From the NCBI RefSeq assembly GCF_044227025.1, contig NZ_JBGAFX010000003.1, positions 533,196 through 597,195 on the forward strand: DNA of 64,000 bases, in the 5' to 3' direction. Position numbers and translations under genes: made by a program. The notes under the pieces are model-generated. The model did no database searches and was not told where the DNA came from. It saw only the letters and a list, made by a program, of their open reading frames with translations. Positions 42,815 to 52,760 of this stretch are shown here, one piece after another (within the stretch, counting starts at the first letter, position 1; the number at the start of each line of letters is the position of its first letter). The DNA comes from Dokdonella_A sp044227025. Its GTDB lineage: Bacteria > Pseudomonadota > Gammaproteobacteria > Xanthomonadales > Rhodanobacteraceae.

Positions 42815-43282
42815 TCATTCCTTCTTGGTGGCGTCCGCGGCGGCGTCCTTCGCCTTCCTGGCGGCGTCGGCGACATCGTGCGCGACTTCCTTGGCGCCTT
42901 CCTTGACCTCGTGGCCGGCCGCCATCGCGCCCTGGCCTACTGCCGTCGCACCTTCCTTCACGGCCGTTCCGGCGTTGGAGGCCGCTTCCTTCGTCGCATC
43001 GACGGCATTGCCGGCGGCTTCCTTGGCCTTGTCGGCCGCGCTCTGCGTCGCATCGGCGGCCTGGGCGGCAGCCGCCTTGGCGGCATCCGCCGCCTGCTGT
43101 GCCGCGGCAGCCGTCGCGTCGGCAGCCTTCTTCGCGGCGGCCTGCGCGTCGGCAGCGGCCTTGGCGGTCGCCGCGGCGGCCTTGTCGGCCGCTTCCTGCG
43201 CCTGCTGCTGCGAGTTGTCGCAGGCAGCGAGCGAGGCAACGAGTGCGATACCGAGTGCGAACTTCAGGGTCTTGCTGGTCAT
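42815..43282 (-). CDS. Alanine-rich LEA-like lipoprotein
   Basis: This 155-residue lipoprotein has a lipobox LAAC after a short signal (FALGIALVASLAAC). The mature part is almost entirely Ala/Lys/Asp/Glu in 11-residue helical repeats of the ADATKEAA/AADKAKEAA type, like LEA (group 3) and apolipoprotein-like proteins. It should form a long amphipathic coiled helix tethered to the outer membrane. No catalytic motif is present. Roles in desiccation or envelope stress are family-based guesses. Confidence 0.8.
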   Translation of the reverse strand: MTSKTLKFALGIALVASLAACDNSQQQAQEAADKAAAATAKAAADAQAAAKKAADATAAAAQQAADAAKAAAAQAADATQSAADKAKEAAGNAVDATKEAASNAGTAVKEGATAVGQGAMAAGHEVKEGAKEVAHDVADAARKAKDAAADATKKE

Positions 43283-43417
43283 TTGGACTGCCTCCCGTAA
43301 TGTATGGACAACCGCAGGCCGGACTGGGCCGTTGCTGCGGTCGCGAATCCGCGAACCGGAGGTTCGCGACATGTGAAACGGGCCGATTCTAGCGAGTCTG
43401 AACGACCTGCGCGCAAC

Positions 43418-44590
43418 TTACGCCAGTTCGATCGCGATCGCGGTCGCCTCGCCGCCACCGATGCACAGCGAGGCGATGCCGCGCTTTCCGCCGCGCGCCT
43501 TGAGCGCGTGCAGCAAGGTCACCACCAGACGCGCGCCGGAGGCACCGATCGGATGGCCGAGTGCGGTCGCGCCGCCGTTGACGTTGAGCTTGTCGTGCGG
43601 GATGCCGAGGTCCTTCATCGGCGCCATCGCGACCACCGCGAATGCCTCGTTGACCTCGAACAGGTCGACGTCGCCGACCTTCCAGCCGATCTTCTTCAGC
43701 AGCGCATCGATCGCGCCGACCGGCGCGGTGGTGAACCATTCCGGTTCCTGCGAAACCGTCGTGTGGCCGACGATGCGCGCAAGCGGCTTCAGGCCGCGCT
43801 TCGCCGCGCCGTCCGCACTCATCAGCACGGCCGCCGCGGCGCCGTCGGAGATGCTCGACGAGCTTGCCGCCGTCACCGTGCCGTCCTTGCGGAACGCGCC
43901 CTTGAGCGTCGGGATCTTCGCGACGTCCGACTTGCCCGGCTGCTCGTCGGTCGCGAATTCGACATCGCCCTTGCGCGTGGCCACCTTGACCGGAACGATT
44001 TCCGCAGCGAATGCACCGGACGCGATCGCCGCCTGCGCGCGCTTCACCGATTCGATCGTGTAGGCGTCCTGTGCCTCGCGCGTGAAGCCGTACTTGTCGG
44101 CGCAGTTTTCCGCGAATACGCCCATCGACTGGCCATCGTAGGGATTGGTCAGGCCGTCCCACGCCATGTGGTCGACCAGTTTCGCGTCGCCGTAGCGCAG
44201 GCCGGGGCGCGCCGACACCATGTGCGGCGCATTCGTCATCGATTCCATGCCGCCGGCGACGACGACCTCGGCCGAGCCGGCCTTGATCAAATCGTGGCCG
44301 AGCATGATTGCCTTCATGCCGGAACCGCACACCTTGTTGATCGTGGTGCATCCGGCCGACTTGGGCAGGCCCGCCGCGAGCGATGCCTGGCGCGCCGGTG
44401 CCTGGCCGAGATTCGCCGGCAGCACGCAGCCCATGATGACTTCGGAAACGTCCGCCGGTGCCACACCGGACTGCTCGATCGCGGCCTGGATTGCGGTCGC
44501 GCCGAGTGTCGTGGTCGGCACGCCGGTGAACTGGCCGAGCATGGAACCGATCGCAGTGCGCTTGGCGCCGACGATGACGATATCGGACAT
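43418..44590 (-). CDS. Acetyl-CoA C-acetyltransferase (thiolase)
   Basis: This 390-residue thiolase II has nucleophile Cys88 in NKVCGSGMKA, the GGMESMTNAPH loop, His346 in GGATALGHPIGASGAR and Cys376 in SLCIGGGEATA. Spacing is nearly identical to the Zoogloea biosynthetic thiolase (89/348/378). It condenses or cleaves acetoacetyl-CoA and would complete leucine breakdown after HMG-CoA cleavage. GGAGG precedes the ATG at 44590. Gene symbol could be atoB or phaA; I leave it open. Confidence 0.93.
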   Translation of the reverse strand: MSDIVIVGAKRTAIGSMLGQFTGVPTTTLGATAIQAAIEQSGVAPADVSEVIMGCVLPANLGQAPARQASLAAGLPKSAGCTTINKVCGSGMKAIMLGHDLIKAGSAEVVVAGGMESMTNAPHMVSARPGLRYGDAKLVDHMAWDGLTNPYDGQSMGVFAENCADKYGFTREAQDAYTIESVKRAQAAIASGAFAAEIVPVKVATRKGDVEFATDEQPGKSDVAKIPTLKGAFRKDGTVTAASSSSISDGAAAAVLMSADGAAKRGLKPLARIVGHTTVSQEPEWFTTAPVGAIDALLKKIGWKVGDVDLFEVNEAFAVVAMAPMKDLGIPHDKLNVNGGATALGHPIGASGARLVVTLLHALKARGGKRGIASLCIGGGEATAIAIELA

Positions 44591-44711
44591 GGGAAAACCT
44601 CCGGAGGATGATGGCGGGCGGCGCGTGCACGCCGGGTGGATCGTCCGATTATGCGCGCGCTGTTGCGCTGCGACAATTGACCCGCATGCAACCCCGCAGG
44701 CACGGGCGCGC

Positions 44712-44740
44712 TTGTCGCGACGCGGACATCGGACTAGCCT
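44712..44740 (+). promoter_or_regulatory. Candidate promoter giving a leaderless kinase mRNA
   Basis: TTGTCG (44712-44717), a 17-bp spacer and TAGCCT (44735-44740) stand just before the ATG at 44748. Transcription from this -10 would begin at or next to the start codon, and no ribosome binding site is present. Confidence 0.4.
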
Positions 44741-44747
44741 CGTCGGC

Positions 44748-47700
44748 ATGCGGGGCAGGGGATGGTGGCAGGCGGTCACGCGAACGGCGCGAGACGTCGC
44801 GCTCGCGCTCGTGTGCATGCTCGCGGCAACGCACGGCGCACGCGCGAGCGATGTCCCGGGCATCGAGCAGGTACGCTTTCGCACCTACAGCACGTCCGAA
44901 GGCTTGCCGCAGGCGACCGTGCGAGCGATCGCCCAGGATTCACTCGGCTTCCTCTGGCTCGGTACCCAGGATGGCCTCGCGCGTTTCGACGGCTACACCT
45001 TCAGGGTCTATCGCCACGACCGCACCGACCCGTGGTCGCTGGGCGACAGCCACGTCACCAGCCTCGTCGCGGACGATGACGGCGGCCTCTGGATTGCCAC
45101 GCTCGCCGGTGGCCTGAACCACTACGACCCCGACCTCGACCGCTTCAAGGTGTGGCGGTCGGATCCTGCGCGGCCGGACGCGCTTGCGTCGAACAGCGTG
45201 ACCGCGCTGCTGCTCGAGCGCGATGCGCGCCTGTGGGTCGCGAGCACGGGCGGGCGACTGCAATGGCTCGACCGCAAGGACGGCAGCCTGCACGATTCCG
45301 GTCTCGGCGAGCGCGCGCCGCTGCGCATGGTGCGTGCGATGCATCGGCTGGCCGATGGCACGCTGCTGCTCGGCACGCTCGACGGCTTGTGGCGGTTCGA
45401 CCCGGCCGCGGCGACGATGGTCGAGGTTCGTGCGGATCCTGCGCGCTCGCTCGACGTGTATGCGCTGGCGGTCGGCGCAGAGGGCGAATGGTGGGTCGGC
45501 ACCGCCGACGAGGGCTTGTACCGCTTCGATCCGCACGGGTCGCCGGTCGCGGGCTATCGGCACGATGCCGAACTCCATCAGGGAGCGAGCCTGCACGATG
45601 ACGCGGTGCGTTCCTTGTTGTTCGACGACGAAGGCATGCTGTGGATCGCCGGCAATGCGCATGGCCTCGCGCGGATGGACGTGGGCAGCGGCAAATTCGT
45701 CCGCTACGCGCATGAACCCGCCAAGCAGGACAGCGTGGCCGCGAATCGACTGTGGATCCTCATGCGCGAGCGCCACGGCCTGCTTGTGGTTGGCTCATGG
45801 ACCAATGGCTTCAGCATCCATGATCCGCGCACCCGCGCATTCATCCAGATCGACAGCATTCCCGGCGATGCACGCACACTGCCCGCGCGTCCGGTGATGA
45901 GCGTGCATGCGGACGACGACGGCACGCTCTGGATGGGCATGTCGGAGGGCGGCGGGCTGGTCCACTTCGATCCGGCCAAGGGTGTGCTGCAACGGTTCGT
46001 GCACGATCCGAACCGCCCCGACAGCCTCGCCCACGATTTCGTCCGCAACCTGACGCGCTCGCGCGACGGCAGCCTGTGGATTTCAACGGTCGGAGGCGGG
46101 CTCGACCGGCTGCGTCCGCATTCGGGCGCGTTCGAACATGCGCGCCATGACCCGGCGGATCCGACCAGCATCGCGACGGACAGCCTGCTCGGCTTCTTCG
46201 AGGACAGCACCGGCACGCAATGGATCTCCACGGCCGATCGCGGTGTCGACGAGCGGTGCGCCGGCTGCACCGGGTTCCGACATCACGTGCACGACCCTTC
46301 CGATCCGGCCAGCCTCAGCGACAACACGGTCAGCATCGTGCTGGAAACACGCGATGGCGACCTGTGGTTCGCGACCCGCGGCGGGCTCGAGCGCTACGAC
46401 CGCAACAGCGGGCACTTCGAACACTTCCGCGCGCGCGCGGACGATCCGCACTCCATCAGCAGCGATTCGATCAGCACGCTGGGGCAGGACCGCCATGGCG
46501 ATCTGTGGATCGGCACCCAGGGCGGCGGACTCAACCGGCGCATCGTCGGGTCGGACGGTCGCTCGACCTTCGAAGTGATCGATACGCGTGACGGCCTGGC
46601 GGCCGACGCAATCGGTGCGATCGTCGAGGACGAAGCGGGGCAGTTGTGGGTCAGCACCACGGTCGGCATCAGCCGCATCGATGCGCAGCGGCATATCGTG
46701 AATTTCGGCGTGCGCGATGGTGCCCAGGCTCTCGGCTACTGGACCAATTCCGCCGCGCGCCTGCCCGACGGTCGCATCGCGTTCGGCGGACTCGGCGGCG
46801 CGACCCTGTTCGATCCGCGCAAGGTCGCGCCGCCGCCGTTGCCCGAGCCGATCGTGACGGACCTGCTGTTGCGCAACGTGCCGGCTCGCCTGCGCTGGCA
46901 GGCGCCGGACTCGCCACTCGCGACCAGCCTCTGGCGTGGCCGCAGCGTGGTGCTCGCGCACGACCAGAGCAATGTGACGTTCGAGTTTGGTGCCCAGGCA
47001 TTCGCCGATCCGGAGGGCGTGCAGTACGCGTATCGCCTGCAGGGGCATGACGTGCAGTGGATCGAGACGCCCGCCAACCGTCGCCTCGCGACCTACACCG
47101 ACCTGCCGCCGGGGCGCTATGCATTGCAGGTGCGCGCGCGCAATGACGGCGCCGACTGGAGCGATCCGCCCGCCTCGGTCGACGTGCTCGTGCAACCGCC
47201 GCCGTGGGCTTCGCCGCGTGCCTATGTGCTGTACGCGCTGTGTGCGATCGCGCTCGCCGCGATCATCACCTGGCAGACGCGTGCGAACCTGCGCCGCAGG
47301 CGCGCGGTGCAGGAAGCGATCCGGCTCAGCGAGGAACGCCTCAAGCTCGCGCTGTGGGGCAGCGGCAGCGAGATGTGGGACATCGACCTCGCGACCGGCC
47401 GCATGCATCGCGACAACCAGCTGGAGCAACTCGCGGTCACCCACGAAGCCGTGGAGCAGACGCTTTCCGCCTATCGGCCGTTTGTCCATCCGGACGACAT
47501 CGGCCGCTTCGAGCACGCGCTCGGCGCGCACCTGTCCGGTCGCGCGGCGGTGTTCGAGGCGAGCTACCGTACGCAGGACACGCACCACGACTGGGTCTGG
47601 ATCCTCACGCGTGGCCGCGTGGTGGAGCGCGACGAAAACGGGCGTGCGCTGCGCCTCAGCGGCACCACCTCGGACATCAACGCATTGAACCAGGCGCTGG

Positions 47701-48581
47701 CTGCATTGCGCACCCTCAACGAGCAGCTCGAATCGCGCGTCGAGCAGCGCACGGCGGCGTTGCAGAGCGCGAACGCGGAACTGCGCAGCACGCTCGATCG
47801 CCTGACCATCGCGCAGCGCCAGCTGTTCGAGTCGGAGAAGCTCGCCTCGCTTGGCGGCCTCGTCGCCGGCATCGCGCACGAGATCAACACGCCGCTCGGC
47901 ATCGGCGTCACGGCGGCGTCGCACCTGCAGGAAGAGGCGGCGCGCATGTCGCGCCTGATCGAATCCGGTGACCTGCGCACCGAGGATCTCGACGAGTTCC
48001 GCTACACCGCACGCGAAAGCTCGGACATGATCCTGCGCAACCTGCAACGAGCCGATCGGCTGGTCAAGAGCTTCAAGCAGGTTGCGGTCGACCAGTCGAG
48101 CGAAGCACGCCGCGTGGTCGACCTCGGCGTCTGCCTCAACGAGATCCTGACCACGCTCGGGCCAAGCCTGAAGAAGACGCCGCATCGGGTCGAGATCGAC
48201 TGTCCGCCCGGACTGATCATCGAGACCGCGCCGGGCGCGCTGTACCAGATCATCACCAATCTCGTGATGAACTCGCTCACCCATGGTTTCGAAGGCGGGC
48301 GTGCCGGCGGCATCCGCATCGGCGTCAGCTGGCACGATCGCGTGGTGTCGATCGACTATCGCGACGAAGGTCGCGGCATGGACGACACGGTGCGCTCGCA
48401 CATCTTCGAACCGTTCTTCACCACCCGGCGCGGGCAGGGTGGATCCGGACTCGGCATGCACATCGTCTACAGTCTCGTCACCCAGGTGCTCGAAGGCAGC
48501 ATCGATTGCGAGAGCACACCCGGCATCGGCACGCGCTTCCTGATCCGCTTCGCCGGCGACGTGCTCAAGCAACGCGCGTAG
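44748..48581 (+). CDS. Propeller-type sensor histidine kinase (Reg_prop, Y_Y_Y, PAS, HisKA, HATPase)
   Basis: This 1277-residue kinase has a signal segment (ALALVCMLAATHGARA) and about 14 Reg_prop repeats (FLWLGTQDGLARFDGYTF, GGLWIATLAGGLNHYD). A Y_Y_Y domain (residues ~738-815), a membrane helix (~823-842), a PAS domain (~860-975) and a coiled coil follow. The kinase core has His1044 in AGIAHEINTPLG and ATP-site motifs ITNLVMNSLTHGF and GGSGLGMHIVYSL. There is no receiver domain, so the partner regulator is separate. The convergent REC/HD-GYP gene 80 bp downstream is a good candidate. The propellers form a large periplasmic ligand-binding head. Confidence 0.94.
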   Translation: MRGRGWWQAVTRTARDVALALVCMLAATHGARASDVPGIEQVRFRTYSTSEGLPQATVRAIAQDSLGFLWLGTQDGLARFDGYTFRVYRHDRTDPWSLGDSHVTSLVADDDGGLWIATLAGGLNHYDPDLDRFKVWRSDPARPDALASNSVTALLLERDARLWVASTGGRLQWLDRKDGSLHDSGLGERAPLRMVRAMHRLADGTLLLGTLDGLWRFDPAAATMVEVRADPARSLDVYALAVGAEGEWWVGTADEGLYRFDPHGSPVAGYRHDAELHQGASLHDDAVRSLLFDDEGMLWIAGNAHGLARMDVGSGKFVRYAHEPAKQDSVAANRLWILMRERHGLLVVGSWTNGFSIHDPRTRAFIQIDSIPGDARTLPARPVMSVHADDDGTLWMGMSEGGGLVHFDPAKGVLQRFVHDPNRPDSLAHDFVRNLTRSRDGSLWISTVGGGLDRLRPHSGAFEHARHDPADPTSIATDSLLGFFEDSTGTQWISTADRGVDERCAGCTGFRHHVHDPSDPASLSDNTVSIVLETRDGDLWFATRGGLERYDRNSGHFEHFRARADDPHSISSDSISTLGQDRHGDLWIGTQGGGLNRRIVGSDGRSTFEVIDTRDGLAADAIGAIVEDEAGQLWVSTTVGISRIDAQRHIVNFGVRDGAQALGYWTNSAARLPDGRIAFGGLGGATLFDPRKVAPPPLPEPIVTDLLLRNVPARLRWQAPDSPLATSLWRGRSVVLAHDQSNVTFEFGAQAFADPEGVQYAYRLQGHDVQWIETPANRRLATYTDLPPGRYALQVRARNDGADWSDPPASVDVLVQPPPWASPRAYVLYALCAIALAAIITWQTRANLRRRRAVQEAIRLSEERLKLALWGSGSEMWDIDLATGRMHRDNQLEQLAVTHEAVEQTLSAYRPFVHPDDIGRFEHALGAHLSGRAAVFEASYRTQDTHHDWVWILTRGRVVERDENGRALRLSGTTSDINALNQALAALRTLNEQLESRVEQRTAALQSANAELRSTLDRLTIAQRQLFESEKLASLGGLVAGIAHEINTPLGIGVTAASHLQEEAARMSRLIESGDLRTEDLDEFRYTARESSDMILRNLQRADRLVKSFKQVAVDQSSEARRVVDLGVCLNEILTTLGPSLKKTPHRVEIDCPPGLIIETAPGALYQIITNLVMNSLTHGFEGGRAGGIRIGVSWHDRVVSIDYRDEGRGMDDTVRSHIFEPFFTTRRGQGGSGLGMHIVYSLVTQVLEGSIDCESTPGIGTRFLIRFAGDVLKQRA

Positions 48582-48661
48582 GGTGGGACTCGCCCCGCCG
48601 CTCTTGTTCGACGATGCCGGGAACTCCTCGCGCGGCAGGCCGGCCCTGCATCACGCGCGAC

Positions 48662-50191
48662 TCAATCCGGCAGGTTGTCGCGCAGCGCCATCGCCTCGTC
48701 CCAACGCTCGAACAGGCGGTCGACCACGGCGGGATCGAACTTGCTGCCGCGCTGCTCGAGCATGAAGGCGCGGATGCGTTCGGGTGTCCACGGGTCCTTG
48801 TAGCAACGCTTGCTGCCGAGCGCGTCGAACACATCGGCGACCATCGTGATGCGACCACCGATCGGGATCGCTTCGCCAGCAAGACCCTTCGGATAGCCCG
48901 ACCCGTCCCAGTTCTTGTGGTGCGAGGCCGCGATCTCCGATGCGAGGCGCAGCACCGGCCGTTGCGAGTTGCCGAGCAGGCGCGCGCCGAGCTCGGCATG
49001 CGTGCGCATCACCACCATCTCCTCCGGCGTATGCGGCCCCGGCTTGTTGAGGATCGTGTCCGGAATGCCGATCTTGCCGATGTCGTGCAGCGGCGCGGCG
49101 TAACGCAGGATCTCCGATATCGCCGGCGGCAAGCCCATCGCCTGGCCGAGCATCTCGGCGAGCAGGCCGACACGATGCACGTGGTTGGCGGTTTCCTGCG
49201 AGCGCGTCTCCGCGGCGCCGGCGAGCAGGTAGACCATCTCCAGTTGCGAGGAGAGCAGTTCGTCGTTGAGGTGCAGGTTGTCGAACGCGATCGAGACGTT
49301 GGTGCAGAACAACTCGACCAGCTTGTAGTCGAGCGGCGACAGGCTCCAGGTTTCGCCCACGAACAACAGGCTTTCGGTCTGGTGGCTGTCGATGAAATGC
49401 AGCACGTAGTGGTCGTGGTCGAACTTGTGGCGCTTGTCGCGGTAGGCGTTGTGCAGCGTCGCGGCGATCGCCGGCGGCAAGGCCTCGTCGGCGTTGTCGT
49501 GCTGCAGGCCACGGTAGTCGCCGCTGGTCGCGGCGATGCGGAAGTGCTCCGGCTGCGCGTCGCGGCGACGGTCGACCGTGCAGTACAGCGCGCCGTGTTC
49601 GAGGCCGACCAGCTCGACCAGCTGGTCGAGCACGGCATTGGCGAATTCGCGCGAATTGCGCCGCGCGAAGATCTGCGCGGAGCTACGGATGACGTTCTCG
49701 AGGCCGATTCGATGCGCCTCGATCGCGCGCATGTCGCGATACGCGCGCAAGGCGGAGTACATCGTCGTCGCGAGGCGCGACGCGGTCAGCTCGGTCTTTT
49801 CCTTGTAGTCGTTGATGTCGTAGGCGGCAATCACTTCCTGCTCGGGCGCCTGTCCGGCCTGGCCGGTGCGCAGCACGATGCGCACGAACGGGTTGCCGAT
49901 TTCCTCGCGGATGCTGCGCACGAGGGCGAGGCCGGCCTGCTCCGACTCCATCACGACGTCGAGCAGAAGCACTGCGATGTCCGGGTGTTCGACCAGCAGC
50001 GCGCGTGCTTCGGCGGCGCTGTAGGCGCTCAGGAACTCCAGCCGGCGATCGGCAAAGCGAAAGCTGCCGAGCACGAGGCGAGTTACGTCATGCACCTCCG
50101 GCTCGTCGTCGGCGACAAGCACTTTCCAGGTCGGCGTGGTGTCGCGGACCTCGATCGAGCCGAACTGCGGGTTGTTGTCCGCTTTGCCCAC
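48662..50191 (-). CDS. Response regulator with DUF3369 and HD-GYP phosphodiesterase domain
   Basis: This 509-residue regulator has a receiver domain (residues ~22-150; acceptor Asp in VLLLDVVMES), a DUF3369 sensory domain (~170-310) and an HD-GYP domain (~330-500). The metal-binding residues are in HDIGKIG, HHKNWDGSGYPKGL and DVFDALGS. It should hydrolyse c-di-GMP when activated. GTG at 50191 is preceded by AGGGGG. It lies tail-to-tail with the propeller histidine kinase, which has no receiver of its own, suggesting a pair that lowers c-di-GMP in response to an extracellular signal. Confidence 0.93.
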   Translation of the reverse strand: MGKADNNPQFGSIEVRDTTPTWKVLVADDEPEVHDVTRLVLGSFRFADRRLEFLSAYSAAEARALLVEHPDIAVLLLDVVMESEQAGLALVRSIREEIGNPFVRIVLRTGQAGQAPEQEVIAAYDINDYKEKTELTASRLATTMYSALRAYRDMRAIEAHRIGLENVIRSSAQIFARRNSREFANAVLDQLVELVGLEHGALYCTVDRRRDAQPEHFRIAATSGDYRGLQHDNADEALPPAIAATLHNAYRDKRHKFDHDHYVLHFIDSHQTESLLFVGETWSLSPLDYKLVELFCTNVSIAFDNLHLNDELLSSQLEMVYLLAGAAETRSQETANHVHRVGLLAEMLGQAMGLPPAISEILRYAAPLHDIGKIGIPDTILNKPGPHTPEEMVVMRTHAELGARLLGNSQRPVLRLASEIAASHHKNWDGSGYPKGLAGEAIPIGGRITMVADVFDALGSKRCYKDPWTPERIRAFMLEQRGSKFDPAVVDRLFERWDEAMALRDNLPD

Positions 50192-50274
50192 ACCACCCCC
50201 TGATGGGACAGTGCCAGCCTACTCCTGTGGGCGGAGTGTTGGAACACCCATTTTTCGCGGGAGGCCGGGCCGGC

Positions 50275-51432
50275 TCAGGACTTGCCGTGGAACAGCTCGC
50301 GCCCGATCAGCATGCGGCGAATCTCGTTGGTGCCGGCGCCGATTTCGTAAAGTTTTGCGTCACGCAGGATGCGTCCGGCCGGATACTCGTTGATGTAGCC
50401 GTTGCCGCCAAGCGCCTGGATCGCCTCCAGTGCGACCTGCACGGCGCTTTGCGAGGCGTGCAGCAGGCAGGACGCCGGGTCGATGCGCGACTTGATGCCG
50501 GCGTCGTAGTTCTGTGCGACGAGGTAGGCGTACGCGCGCGACGATTGCAACGCGGTGTACATGTCGGCGATCTTGCCCTGCATCAGTCCGAACGTTCCGA
50601 TCGGCGCGTTGAACTGCTTGCGCTCGCGCACATAGGGCAGGGCAGCGTCGATGGCTGCCTGCATCAGGCCGATCGGCCCGCCCGAGAGCACGAGGCGCTC
50701 GGTGTCGAGGCCGCTCATCAGCACGCGCACGCCTTCATTGACTTCGCCGACGCGGTTCGCGTCGGGGATCTCGCAGTGGTCGAACACCAGCTCGCAGGTG
50801 TTGCTGCCGCGCATGCCGAGCTTGTCGAGCTTCTGCGCGGTCGAGAACCCCTTCATGCCCTTCTCGACGATGAACGCGGTCATGCAGCGCGAGCCGGCCG
50901 GACGGTGCGCGGTGCGCATGTAGACCAGCAGCACGTCGGCGTCCGGGCCATTGGTGATCCACATCTTCGAGCCGTTCGCGACCCACACGTCGCCCTTTTG
51001 CTCGGCGCGACAGGTCATCGAGCCGACCACGTCGGAACCCGCGCCAGGCTCGCTCATCGCGAGTGCGCCGACGTACTCGCCGCTGCACAGCTTCGGCAGG
51101 TACTTCTGTTTCTGCGCCTCGCTCGCGTTGTGGAAGATGTTGTTGACGCACAGGTTCGAATGCGCGCCGTAGGAGAGGCCGACCGAACCGGACGCGCGGG
51201 AGATTTCCTCCATCGCGACCAGGTGCGCGAGATAGCCGAGTTCCGAACCGCCGTATGCGGACGAGACCGTGATGCCGAGCAGTCCCATCTCGCCGAACTT
51301 GCGCCACAGGTCGGCCGGGAACGCGTTGTCGCGATCGATCAGGTCTGCGCGCGGCGCGATCTCCTTGTCGGCGAACGCGCGCACGGTCTCGCGCAACAGG
51401 TCGAGTTCTTCACCGAGGGGGAAGGGGCGCAT
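50275..51432 (-). CDS. ivd: Isovaleryl-CoA dehydrogenase
   Basis: This 385-residue acyl-CoA dehydrogenase oxidises isovaleryl-CoA to 3-methylcrotonyl-CoA in leucine catabolism. The catalytic base is Glu245 in SGLDTERLVLSGGPIG, the position used by isovaleryl-CoA dehydrogenase rather than the usual C-terminal glutamate. FAD/ETF signatures ALAMSEPGAGSDV and LGGNGYINEYPAGRILRDAK are present. It ends in the typical RRMLIGRELF. Its product is the substrate of the carboxylase whose beta subunit is at 39920. A TAACAT hexamer on the minus strand at 51464-51469 could be its -10. Confidence 0.95.
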   Translation of the reverse strand: MRPFPLGEELDLLRETVRAFADKEIAPRADLIDRDNAFPADLWRKFGEMGLLGITVSSAYGGSELGYLAHLVAMEEISRASGSVGLSYGAHSNLCVNNIFHNASEAQKQKYLPKLCSGEYVGALAMSEPGAGSDVVGSMTCRAEQKGDVWVANGSKMWITNGPDADVLLVYMRTAHRPAGSRCMTAFIVEKGMKGFSTAQKLDKLGMRGSNTCELVFDHCEIPDANRVGEVNEGVRVLMSGLDTERLVLSGGPIGLMQAAIDAALPYVRERKQFNAPIGTFGLMQGKIADMYTALQSSRAYAYLVAQNYDAGIKSRIDPASCLLHASQSAVQVALEAIQALGGNGYINEYPAGRILRDAKLYEIGAGTNEIRRMLIGRELFHGKS

Positions 51433-51516
51433 GGGAAGGCGATTCCTGTCCAGGAAAGCCTGAATGTTAGCGGATCGCGGGCACGCTGCGGTCGAACCGG
51501 GTCCCGCATCGGGTAG

Positions 51517-51543
51517 GGCGGTACGCGCGGAGCGCGTGCCGCC
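51517..51543 (-). terminator. 12-bp hairpin between leucine dehydrogenase and ivd
   Basis: GGCGGTACGCGC pairs with GCGCGTGCCGCC across a 3-nt loop with one G-U pair. It lies in the 172-bp gap downstream of the leucine dehydrogenase stop. It may end that transcript or be another extragenic palindrome. Confidence 0.5.
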
Positions 51544-51604
51544 GATTGTGGCGAAGCGGAGTCGCGACAGTCGTCGGGACTCGCGCTCCGCGCTCGACCC
51601 GCCT

Positions 51605-52708
51605 TTACTGCCCGCGCATGCGTCCGAGGAAGCGCGGGCCGTTGTTGCCCATCGTCGGCAGCTTGATCTTGCCGATCGCGTTGATGCGCTCTTCCGCCAT
51701 GCGATCGGCGGCCTTGTAGGTCGCGATGCCGTCGCGCTCCGCGATCTGGAAGATGCGCGAGAGGTTGTAGTAGATCGTGCGCATCATGCGCATCGCGCGT
51801 TCGCGGTTGTAGCCGTCGATCTCGAGCGACACGTTCATCACGCCGCCGGCGTTGACCGCGTAGTCCGGCGCATACAGCACGCCGCGCTTCTTCAGCTCGT
51901 CGCCGATCGCGTCGGTGGCGAGCTGGTTGTTCGCCGCGCCGCAGACGATCTTCGCCTTGATGCGGTCGATGGTCTGCTCGTTGAGCGTGCCGCCGAGCGC
52001 GCACGGGCTGTACACGTCCGCGTCGACGTCGTAGATCTCGTCGAGGCCGACCGCGGTGCAGCCGTACTCGTCGACCGCCTTCTGCACCAGTTCCTTGTTG
52101 ATGTCGGTGACGAACACCTTCGCGCCCTGCTCGCGCAGCAGCTTGATGAACTCCATGCCGACGTGGCCCGCGCCCTGCACGGCGTAGCTGTACCTGCCGA
52201 CTTCCTCGTTGCCGTGCTTGTGGTTCAGCGCGGCCATCAGGCCCTGCAGCGTGCCGTAGGCGGTGAATGGCGACGGATCGCCCGAGCCGCCATGCACCTG
52301 GTGCACGCCGGTCACGAACTCGGTCTCGCGGAACACCCATTCCATGTCGTTGACGTCGATGCCGACGTCCTCGGCCGTGATGTAGCGGCCGTTGAGCGAG
52401 TTGACGAAGCGGCCGAACGCGCGGAACAGCGCCTCGGACTTGTCCTTGCTCGGATCGCCGATGATGACCGCCTTGCCGCCGCCGAGGTTGAGGCCCGCGA
52501 CCGCGTTCTTGTAGGTCATGCCGCGCGACAGGCGCAGCACGTCGTTAAGCGCTTCCGCCTCGTTCTTGTACGGCCACATGCGCAGGCCGCCGAGGGCGGG
52601 GCCGAGCACGCTGTTGTGGATCGCGATGATGGCCTTCAGGCCGGCGTCCTTGTTGTGGCAGTAGACGATCTGCTCATGGCCGGTCTGCGAGACGGTTTCA
52701 AAAATCAT
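51605..52708 (-). CDS. Leucine dehydrogenase (Glu/Leu/Phe/Val family)
   Basis: This 367-residue NAD-dependent enzyme deaminates branched-chain amino acids to 2-oxo acids. The catalytic lysines are Lys67 in GMTYKNAVAGL and Lys79 in LGGGKAVI, matching leucine dehydrogenase spacing. The NAD fold is YAVQGAGHVGMEFIKLL, and VDVYSPCALGG and CGAANNQLA follow. Substrate could be leucine or valine. AGGAG lies at good spacing before the ATG at 52708. The leader of about 130 nt contains a 12-bp inverted repeat (52761/52823). Confidence 0.93.
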   Translation of the reverse strand: MIFETVSQTGHEQIVYCHNKDAGLKAIIAIHNSVLGPALGGLRMWPYKNEAEALNDVLRLSRGMTYKNAVAGLNLGGGKAVIIGDPSKDKSEALFRAFGRFVNSLNGRYITAEDVGIDVNDMEWVFRETEFVTGVHQVHGGSGDPSPFTAYGTLQGLMAALNHKHGNEEVGRYSYAVQGAGHVGMEFIKLLREQGAKVFVTDINKELVQKAVDEYGCTAVGLDEIYDVDADVYSPCALGGTLNEQTIDRIKAKIVCGAANNQLATDAIGDELKKRGVLYAPDYAVNAGGVMNVSLEIDGYNRERAMRMMRTIYYNLSRIFQIAERDGIATYKAADRMAEERINAIGKIKLPTMGNNGPRFLGRMRGQ

Positions 52709-52760
52709 GGCTGCTCCTGGCGACGCGGAAAGACCCGCCCGGGCCGGCTGCGCGATCGCG

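Noticed and set aside
46083..48572. Minus-strand frame of about 830 codons opposite the propeller kinase
   Set aside because: No start signal and no domain; its composition is that of a codon-position shadow of the kinase.
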